Below are positions 11,157 to 18,194 of a DNA stretch of 29,618 nt, piece after piece. A program made the translations under genes and the position numbers. Under the pieces are notes generated by a model that saw nothing but the letters and a program-made list of their open reading frames with translations, did no database searches and was not told the DNA's origin. The stretch comes from Selaginella moellendorffii (Eukaryota; Streptophyta; Lycopodiopsida; Selaginellales; Selaginellaceae), in the NCBI RefSeq assembly GCF_000143415.4, contig NW_003314287.1:528149-557766 (forward strand), given 5' to 3'. Within the stretch, counting starts at the first letter, position 1; every line of letters begins with the position of its first letter.

Positions 11157-11490
11157 AGTGGAGCGCGTGAGAGATCGAGAGATTGAGCGCGAAGGAGATC
11201 GAGGGATTGAGCGCGAAGGAGATCGAGCGATTGAGCGCGAAGGAGATCGAGCGATTGAGCGCGAAGGAGATCGAGAGATTGAGCGTGCAAGAGATCGAGA
11301 GATTGAGCGCGCGAGCGGGAGAGATTGAGCGCGCGAGCAGGAGAGATTGAGCGCGTGAGTGGGAGAGATTGAGTGCGCGAGCAGGAGAGATTGAGTGCCC
11401 GAGCGGGAGAGATTGAGTGTGCGAGCAGGAGAGATTGAGTGCGCGAGCAGGAGAGATTGAGTGCGCGAGCGGGAGAGATTGAGCGCACAA
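11157..11490 (+). repeat. GC-rich minisatellite upstream of the methyltransferase start
   Basis: Two adjoining arrays. The first is about six 24-bp units over 11157-11300 (GATTGAGCGCGAAGGAGATC core, unit starts at 11181, 11205, 11229, 11253, 11277). The second is about eight 22-bp units from 11301 (GATTGAGCGCGCGAGCAGGA core, unit starts every 22 bp to 11477). It ends about 40 bp before the ATG at 11527, so it is probably 5' UTR or core promoter. The Ser/Arg-rich ORFs it creates on both strands are low-complexity shadows. Confidence 0.85.
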
Positions 11491-11526
11491 GAAATCTAGC
11501 ACGATCAAGAAATCGAGGGAGGAAAG

Positions 11527-14500
11527 ATGCCGCCAAGGGTGAGTTTCGATTTGATTGCTTCCACTTCCATTTTTTGAGTCCATTGCTTCCATTCCATTTC
11601 TTCCCTTTTTTTTTTCTTGATTGCTTTTTTGCTGGCCGAGGTCGAGCTCGGGCGGGCCATCTCGGGCACTTTAGGGGTCGGAGGGGCCGAGGTTATTTGA
11701 ATAACCTCGGCCCCCTGGGCAGCCAAAGTGCCCGAGGTGGAGTCTAGGCCCACTTGATTTTTTTTTTCTCTTTGACTATTTGAATTTCTCATTATCTTTA
11801 TTTAGTTTGACTAACAAAACTTTTTCTCTTGCAGAAAAGGAAAATTGTAACACAGAAAAAGGTTGTTGGAGCCAAGAAGACACGAGAAGTTCAATTTGGT
11901 ACTGACGACGACATCACAATCGACATGTCCATTGGCACAACAGAGACACATTTAGATAGAGATTCACCACCTCCACCACCATCACCTCCACCATCACCAC
12001 CTCCACCACCGCCATCGCCACCTCCACCACCTCCATCACCACCTCCACCACCTCCATCGCCACCGCCACCACCACCATTGCCACCACCACTACCACTATT
12101 GCCTCTACCCCCGCCGCCACCGCCACCACCACCATTGCCACCACCACTGCCACTATTGCCTCTGCCCCCGCCACCACCGCCACCACCACCAACGCAAATC
12201 CCTGAAGTTGGGCAATCTAGTGGTGTTCACGATAGGGAGCCTGAGGAACAGCCTGGAGCTGAAAGAGTTGCAGACCTTCCTGACAACGTGGTGGACAAGC
12301 GCTTCCAAGAGACTGTTATGCGGACAAGGGAAAAAGCAGTTCACCAAACACTTGAGGCGCTCAAGTGGCCAGGCCCTTGTGACTTGATCAGAGAAATCCC
12401 CCTTTGCCGTTTGCAGCAGACGAACCTTGTCCGCACAGCATCCAAGTATGTCAACCCGGATATATACAGCTTGTTCAAACAGAATGGCCTTGCAACAAAT
12501 ATCGGTATGTTTCTAGTCTCTTTTTGCAAGCCAGGAACAACGGAGATCATTACTGTCACACCCGAGATTGTGAATAGCTGGGATCCTATTTGGAGGAGGA
12601 AGTCCCTAGAATTTGATGACATGCTTATCAGACATCCTGAGACTCGACAGCTTGCGGGGACAATGTTCCAAATTATTGACGGTAACCACCGATATGGAGC
12701 TTGGATGAAGTGTATCGACGATCATTTTCGCGATGATCCTGTCTACCATATCAACGTTCCAGTCGGCCATGTCTACGCGAGGGGACCTTTGGATGTCAAC
12801 AGACTTATCTTGGCCTGCCAAAAGATCAATGCGTAAGTTTTATAATTTTACCTCTAACTCCACTTTAACTTGTTTTGTTGTGTTTAAATGTAGGCTTGGG
12901 CAGTTCGCTGTTCAAAAACAAAATCTTGTCCATGACATCGAGCAACTTCGATTTTTGGCAGACTTGAGTGAGGATGACATCCGCCAACATTATGGTGATG
13001 ATCTCGCAACACTTGTTCGGCACTCACGCACTCGAAATGACGGTACAACTTGGTTCAACAACCCAATCAGTTTTATGCTCGCTGTGTGGTGTAAGGTATG
13101 TCTTTCCCTTTTATTTTATAAAAGCCTTTTTTAATTATTTTTGTTTTTAGCCTTTGGTGAAGGTCAAGCAGGATGCTTACGAACTTGCATATCTGGAGAA
13201 GAGTCGGGAAGAGCTCTCAGCTGAGTTTGTACAAATTGAGCACAAAATTCAGCATGCAAAGTCCTCAAAGTTGAAGAAACTAGTATGCATTGCAGACAGT
13301 CGCAGGCCGAAGGAGTGGCTAGAGACTATAGCCGAAATTTCTTCTCATGAATGTAAGTTTTTTATCACACTTCATTTTTCTTAATTATGCATATGTTACT
13401 TTTGCAGTGAACAAAACTCCAGATGATATGATTTACAATATCGCAAAATCGAAGTTTCCATATAAGCAACAGATAGAGACTCTGGAGTTCCTCAATGTCT
13501 GCTTGATGAACAGAGAGAAAGGACTGCCAGAACTATTTGAGAACATGATGAGAAGGGCTGTCTACATCACGCAAACTATAAGTGAAGGTGAGAAGTTCTT
13601 GGCACCACACATTGGTGACGATCCAGATGGCACATTCATGTCTTTCGACACCTACATCAACACGTCATTGGAAGGGATCGAAGAGGGGTGGCTGCCAGAG
13701 AAGTCTACAAGCACAACAACTTATGATTGCCAACATGGTTAACCTTATTTCATGCGACGTGCAGCTTATAGGTATAATATGATTTCTAAGACTGTTTTTT
13801 AATATATATTGTTTACAGGTATCTTCGATATAGAGGCATGCCATTTGAGGCACCAGTTTGCACTCAACTTGTTGCAAAGGGTGTAAGAGATGGAGGAATG
13901 TATCCAACAATGTTTGCGAGAGTTCCGAAGGCACGGAAGATAGAATGCCCTTGGGAGTTGGAACTCCTAGGGAAGGAGACCTCTACACTAGATCGCGAGG
14001 AAATTATCAATGCTAGCAACGATGGCAATGCAAGTGACGATGGAGACGAGGATGAGGAAGCTCCAGATCAAGTTCATGTTCCACCACCAGACAGTCAGGA
14101 ACAGGCTCCAATTCAACCATCAAACAACCAAGATCCGGATCAGGTTTTACCAGTAAATAACGATGATCAAGTGGTTCACCGAATATCACGTCGACCTCGA
14201 GGTAAGCAAAAGTGAATTTTACAAACTAAAGGTGGTAATACATGTTTTTTGCAGCAATGACTGTTGGTAGTAATTTCATTCCAGCTCGACGAGATGCTCG
14301 TGAAGAGGAGTTGGAGGAACTCTCATCGACAACACGCCATATGACGGTATCATACTATTTATTACTTTTTTCATTCATTTAGCTCTTTTATAGGTCCGTC
14401 CTGTGTCCCCAATAACACAACGAGGCATTGTGGGTATCTTCATTGGCTCTTACAGTAGATTATTGACATCTTTCACGGAAGACGACATCAACATGGATAT

Positions 14501-15465
14501 ACGCCGCCAGTTCAACCGTTGGTGCCGAAAGATACAAAGACCCATGCTCCCAGTTGCGGACTTCATTCTCTTCGACTTTCCAGATGGTCTTTCAGATATC
14601 GATGGGAAAGTTGAGGATTGGAACTTTCTCACACCTGACCACTTGCGCGATGCATTCCTATTGTCTGAAGCACTTATGCTCGAAGCTGGCCATGTCGTCT
14701 TCATCCTACCGAACGACCCCAACTGGATGTATGAGCTTATGACGTGTGCAGCAGAAGTTCATTTCAAGTCATTCTCTTCCGGGTGCATTATGGATCCTAT
14801 TGGCGTTGATACGAGGGGCGTCCAAGGGAAGCCTGAAAAGGTAAGTATGTATTTTATATTTTTATCTAATTTCTAAACATTTAATTTTCCAGGTTATGAT
14901 GTGGACCTATCATGCCTTCTGCAGAAACACACATGATGGGTTTCGTGATAGTGAACGTGCAGCACGTGTTTTGCCTGGGTACGACAGTTCCACTAACATC
15001 ATACCCAACCTTGTGGATGAGCAGATCCACAACACGTTTCCAGGGTACCGATTCCGAACTCCATCAGCAATGCAAGTCTTGCTTGAGCTCTATTGCCCAC
15101 TAGATGGTATTGTGATTGATTGCACAGCAGGTAGTGGTTCTATGGTGGAGGCAGCACGTGACTCTGGTAGGTCGGTGTTTGCTATTGAAGAACATCATTT
15201 CTTCAAACGCCGGCTCAGAGGATTTCGTGAGTTGCCTTCAACCTCAAGGAGGTAAATTATGTTTTATTAAAATTTCAATATATATTTCATTCTATTTTAT
15301 AGATCACAGTCACCTGGAGTTTCTAGAATTGGAGGCTTTCGAAGTCTCCCTGACTATGCAGAAGCCATAGCTCAACATATGCAAGGTGAATCTTCCCCAC
15401 AATACCACTATAGGAGGAAGTATAAAAGAAATCATTATGTTGATGATGAGGTAGAAGAAAGTTAA
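11527..15465 (+). CDS. ParB-like domain fused to beta-class DNA amino-methyltransferase (ten exons; in-frame stop)
   Basis: Exons: 11527-11538, 11835-12832, 12894-13095, 13151-13352, 13408-13771, 13819-14201, 14255-14346, 14394-14840, 14893-15251, 15303-15465. All introns are GT-AG; the first is 296 nt, the rest 47-61 nt. Total 3222 nt, 1074 codons in frame. The start is MPPR joined to KRKIV, a likely nuclear signal. Residues ~49-123 are Pro-rich. A ParB/sulfiredoxin-like region includes IDGNHRYGAW (D286). A charged helical region follows (~405-470), then an acidic linker (~650-720). The methyltransferase comes next: a motif IV-like strand ADFILFDFPDG (811-816), FILPNDPNW, then motif I IVIDCTAGSGSMVEAA (976-983) and AIEEHHFF. 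Motif IV before motif I is the permuted beta-class order of phage and bacterial N4-cytosine/N6-adenine enzymes. Oddities: DFPD replaces (D/S/N)PP(Y/F/W), and codon 583 is TAA (13740-13742) although the frame continues cleanly across it. It may be a recent pseudogene. Confidence 0.75.
11661..11736. repeat. GC-rich palindrome inside intron 1 of the methyltransferase gene
   Basis: Two 37-bp arms, identical at about 30 positions, around a 2-3 bp centre. The outer 12 bp (CTCGGGCACTTT) and inner 15 bp (GGCCGAGGTTATT region) are perfect. It could form a long RNA or DNA hairpin, and may be a small foldback insertion. Confidence 0.7.
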
Positions 15466-15521
15466 TTGCATCCTTACATAAAATGGAAAGCTTGTTATAT
15501 GTTAGATGTTAGTGAAAGTGT

Positions 15522-15597
15522 CAGATGTCAGTAAAATTGTCAAATGTCAGTGTCAGTGTCAGATGTCAGTAAAATTGTCAAATGTCAGTGTCAGTGT
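15522..15597. repeat. Two 38-bp tandem repeats rich in TGTCAG
   Basis: Unit starts at 15522 and 15560 (CAGATGTCAGTAAAATTGTC...). Each contains overlapping TGTCAGTGTCA motifs (15545, 15551, 15583, 15589). They lie between the 3' ends of the methyltransferase and zinc-finger gene 2; nothing else is seen between 15466 and 15812. Confidence 0.75.
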
Positions 15598-15812
15598 CAG
15601 ATACCATAATTATAGATTATCATTCTCACCTGTCACCATCACTTTGTAGCGTTTGTGTGTTGCCATCTCCTCCTTCAACATTTTGTAAACAATTGTATGT
15701 GATATGATAGCACCTTCTAGAACAAGGTATGTTACCTACAACTAATATCATTTTATTATATTTTTTCTTTTAATAGTGACAATACTATAGTATAGTAAAG
15801 TAATTCTAGATC

Positions 15813-16358
15813 TTACATTCCACTATAGGGTGGCCTAAAAACCCCATATTTTTCACTAGCCAATGCAGTGTTTCCCAAGGGGATGTTGTTCCTCACCATG
15901 AAGCGATAGTGGGTATGTGTCTGTAACTCATTCTTGAATCTATTGTACATCCACATGTGCACATTTTCCAGACCTGCCGTTGGGCAATTCTTATAGTGCT
16001 CAAGAAAAGTTTGTAAACCCATAGAGCCATTTGTCTTGTCCAAGAAAAAGTAGCATATTGGACACCGAATGTAATAGCGTTCTGTGCTTTCAAGTAGTCC
16101 TGCCATGTCAGGAGCAAGATCTTGCAAAAACATGTGGCATTGCTCTTGAAGCGCTAAAGGCAATCCCTCTCTAGTAGCAAGATCCGGAATTTCACATATA
16201 GGGAGCTCTAATTCAGCTTCACTAGAGCCCTCAGCAGAAAAAGGATTGTTATGTAGAGGTGAAGGTGGAATGTTGGTAGAACATGGGGATGGAGGTGGAG
16301 ATTGATATGAAATGCTAGGGGGCCAAGTACGATTAGCAATGGGTCTCCTTTGAGCCAT
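15813..16358 (-). CDS. Small CPIC zinc-finger protein 2 (181 aa)
   Basis: Single-exon ORF starting at ATGGCTCAAAGG; the frame is open further upstream only from a TTG. The N-terminus is Pro/Ser-rich (PPSISYQSPPPSPCS near 13-27). Residues 99-125 carry a zinc-finger-like motif: C99-x2-C102 in RCPICYF, then H121 and C125 in FLEHYKNC. A helical segment with KNELQTHTHY (142-151) follows. CPIC plus this segment align with the protein at 6380-6832, so the two are probable diverged paralogues sited near opposite TIRs and both pointing inward. It is convergent with the methyltransferase gene. Function is unknown; an accessory DNA-binding or regulatory role is inference. No damage is visible. Confidence 0.7.
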   Translation of the reverse strand: MAQRRPIANRTWPPSISYQSPPPSPCSTNIPPSPLHNNPFSAEGSSEAELELPICEIPDLATREGLPLALQEQCHMFLQDLAPDMAGLLESTERYYIRCPICYFFLDKTNGSMGLQTFLEHYKNCPTAGLENVHMWMYNRFKNELQTHTHYRFMVRNNIPLGNTALASEKYGVFRPPYSGM

Positions 16359-16427
16359 TTCAATATAAACTTCTAAGGAGCTCAAGGAGAACAAAAAACC
16401 TACAATGACTATAACTTTTCTAGATAG

Positions 16428-16435
16428 TTTATATA
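16428..16435 (-). promoter_or_regulatory. TATA box of zinc-finger gene 2
   Basis: TATATAAA on the minus strand, about 70 bp upstream of the ATG at 16358, a spacing that would give a leader of about 40 nt. Confidence 0.5.
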
Positions 16436-16447
16436 CTAAGTTTTAGT

Positions 16448-16585
16448 CTTGGGAATGCGGTTTATTTATTATGACACTGACAATACTCAGATTCTTGGGA
16501 ACGAGGTTTATTTATTATGACACTGACAATACTCAGATTCTTGGGAATGAGGTTTATTTATTATGACACTGACAATACTCAGATT
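16448..16585. repeat. Three 46-bp tandem repeats upstream of zinc-finger gene 2
   Basis: Unit starts at 16448, 16494 and 16540 (CTTGGGAATGAGGTTTATTT...). The copies are nearly identical. Each holds TGACACTGACA (16472, 16518, 16564), the reverse complement of the TGTCAGTGTCA motif in the repeats at 15522-15597. They sit just upstream of the TATA box, an enhancer- or operator-like position. Confidence 0.85.
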
Positions 16586-17053
16586 CTTTAAATGTTAGTC
16601 TTGGAAATGGGGCTTTATAATCATAGCTTTCTTGTAAACATAAGAGCTTCTAGAATTTTAGATTATCGTGTATACACATGCTCTATCATTATGATGAATC
16701 CTACTTTGCTACACATATACACATGCCAAATGTCTACGGAAATAAATTGCAAGGAAATATAGACCACATTATAGTGGTAGAGCACGTTGGCACGCTACCA
16801 TTCTCTCATGTGAGATTGCCTTTTAGTCTTGGAAATGTAGATAAAGTTGATTCTTTGATGTCATATTACTTTTGAGTCTTTCGAAAGATTTTGATTTCTT
16901 TTATCATTATTTACAAACAATTCCCAAAAACTTTTAATGAGGATTCACTGCAAAATATACCTTGGTCTTATCATATGAGAGGATTGCGATATAGGCAAGC
17001 AATAGAGTTTTTAATATGAATTAATATGTAAATTACAAATGTCATGGAAAGTT

Positions 17054-17302
17054 TTATGGAGTAGATTTCTTGGCGCTTTCCGCTGTGTTGTTCATTTCTT
17101 CATTTCTCTTGCTCTGGACTGTTGTTTCAGAAGTAACAGGAGCATTTTTATCAATCGTGATAGTGGTCTCTACATTCCCAGATGGGTAATAAGGACCAAG
17201 AGTGTAATATGGAGATTGTGGTAGTGAAATAAAATTAACATTCTCACATTCCTTTGCACTACAACTCTTACTCACAGATCTTGTATTTTCCTTGCTTCCC
17301 AT
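17054..17302 (-). CDS. Hypothetical small ORF near right end (82 aa)
   Basis: ATG at 17302 (MGSKENTRSVSKSCSAKE), ending in a polar, Lys/Ser-rich tail. The frame is open upstream to about 17368, where TTTTACAG could be a splice acceptor, so it may be the last exon of a longer gene. No family, zinc motif or membrane segment is recognised. It lies between zinc-finger gene 2 and the right TIR. It could be a chance ORF; the flanking 16586-17053 and 17369-17613 show no gene. Confidence 0.3.
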   Translation of the reverse strand: MGSKENTRSVSKSCSAKECENVNFISLPQSPYYTLGPYYPSGNVETTITIDKNAPVTSETTVQSKRNEEMNNTAESAKKSTP

Positions 17303-17613
17303 CTTCACAAGAACCCTAAAAACTCTTTTGAATGAAGGAATAGTATCTACAGCTGTAAAAGTATTCAAAATATTAAGTAGTCAAATCAAATATGACAGCT
17401 ATAACAGTTGTCATAATAAAATAATATAGTTTTATAAAAGATAGGTTCTCATGAACTTTGTCTTTTTTAAACAATTCAATCTTATAGAAACTTTTAACTT
17501 AGATATTTACGTATTTTAATATTTTAAAGTTTGCTAGAACCTTCATTTGTTCAATTTAGATCTCCTTTGTAATATTTCTTATTGACTATGTTGACTTGAG
17601 TTGACTTGTGTTG

Positions 17614-17658
17614 AATTGAGCTCAACTCATGAGCTCAACTCAACTTTGGACCATCCCC
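17614..17658 (-). repeat. Right terminal inverted repeat
   Basis: The reverse complement begins GGGGATGGTCCAAAGTTGAG and continues into GAGTTGAGCTCATGAGTTGA. It matches the left TIR at 15 of 20 terminal positions and 27 of 28 positions in the inner block (17614-17641 against 5871-5898). Confidence 0.7.
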
Positions 17659-18178
17659 TCTGGGACAAGCTTGAAACTTACTAAATATGGAATGTCCCTA
17701 GATTGTGAATTTGGACACGGGACGAACACCATTGTGTTCAGGCTGATCTCTACATTCCGTAGATATGCCAAATGAGCAAATCTAGACACTTTCCATAAAT
17801 AGCATTTGGGACCGAAATGAGACTAACACAAAAGACATGATAGCGAGGGTGTTTGGCAGACACGGTAAGCTATCATATAGCGATATTGAGGGACCAATCT
17901 CAATACGCAAGGGTTCTTGTTAAGCCAGTGCAAGATAGAGCAAAAGAGAACTAACAAGCCGGGCCGAGTATGCTCAGCTAAATAGACACTTAGGAATTCC
18001 TTCCTTATGCTCATCCAGCCAAGTACAGATGCAAAGTCTAGTTTACTAACACTTGAACAAGAGGGACTAATAAAGGGTCCAGCAATACCGACCTCCTGCC
18101 ATCGTGGCAGTAAGGTAAGAGTGTCCGTAAGGACTATCCGACAGGTAACTTTCGATACCTGAAGTCACATTCGCGACA
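17659..18178 (-). repeat. Family A LTR, copy 2 (left part missing)
   Basis: It matches copy 1 from about 1256 onward (TGGGACAAGC, then TTACTAAATATGGAATG) and ends with TTCGCGACA, so the minus-strand LTR begins TGTCGCGAATG. The part corresponding to 862-1255 is missing, cut at the right TIR of the DNA transposon. A polypurine tract follows on the right, so this is a 3' LTR whose internal region lies to the right. Confidence 0.75.
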
Positions 18179-18194
18179 CTCTCCCCCCCTAGGG
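18179..18194 (-). other. Polypurine tract of family A element 2
   Basis: CCCTAGGGGGGAGAG on the minus strand directly precedes the TGTC start of the LTR. This is the expected plus-strand primer position of an LTR retrotransposon. Confidence 0.6.

Larger units (their letters stand above)
5838..17658. mobile_element. MULE-like DNA transposon with ParB-methyltransferase cargo (candidate new type)
   Basis: The unit is bounded by imperfect terminal inverted repeats and holds four well-supported genes: CPIC zinc finger 1 (+), MULE/SWIM transposase (-), ParB-like/DNA methyltransferase (+) and CPIC zinc finger 2 (-), plus a weak fifth ORF (-). Internal sequence differs from the retroelement DNA on both sides. 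No matching target-site duplication flanks it: the left neighbour is gypsy gag and the right neighbour is the middle of an LTR. The extent therefore rests on the inverted repeats and gene content. Family assignment follows from the transposase. The DNA-modification gene is not a standard MULE component as far as I know. Confidence 0.75.

Noticed and set aside
11135-11592. Two long minus-strand ORFs rich in Ser, Arg, Leu and Gln
   Set aside because: They are translations of the 24/22-bp minisatellite; several frames stay open because the repeat lacks stops, and no homology or start context supports them.
12000-12192. Val/Ala/Met-rich minus-strand ORF
   Set aside because: Antisense of the Pro-codon repeat in exon 2 of the ParB-methyltransferase gene.
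15522-16585. CRISPR-like array
   Set aside because: The repeats are plain tandem units without unique spacers, in a eukaryotic intron-bearing context.
16678-16875. 65-codon plus-strand ORF
   Set aside because: No motif, no promoter and AT-rich surroundings; most likely chance.
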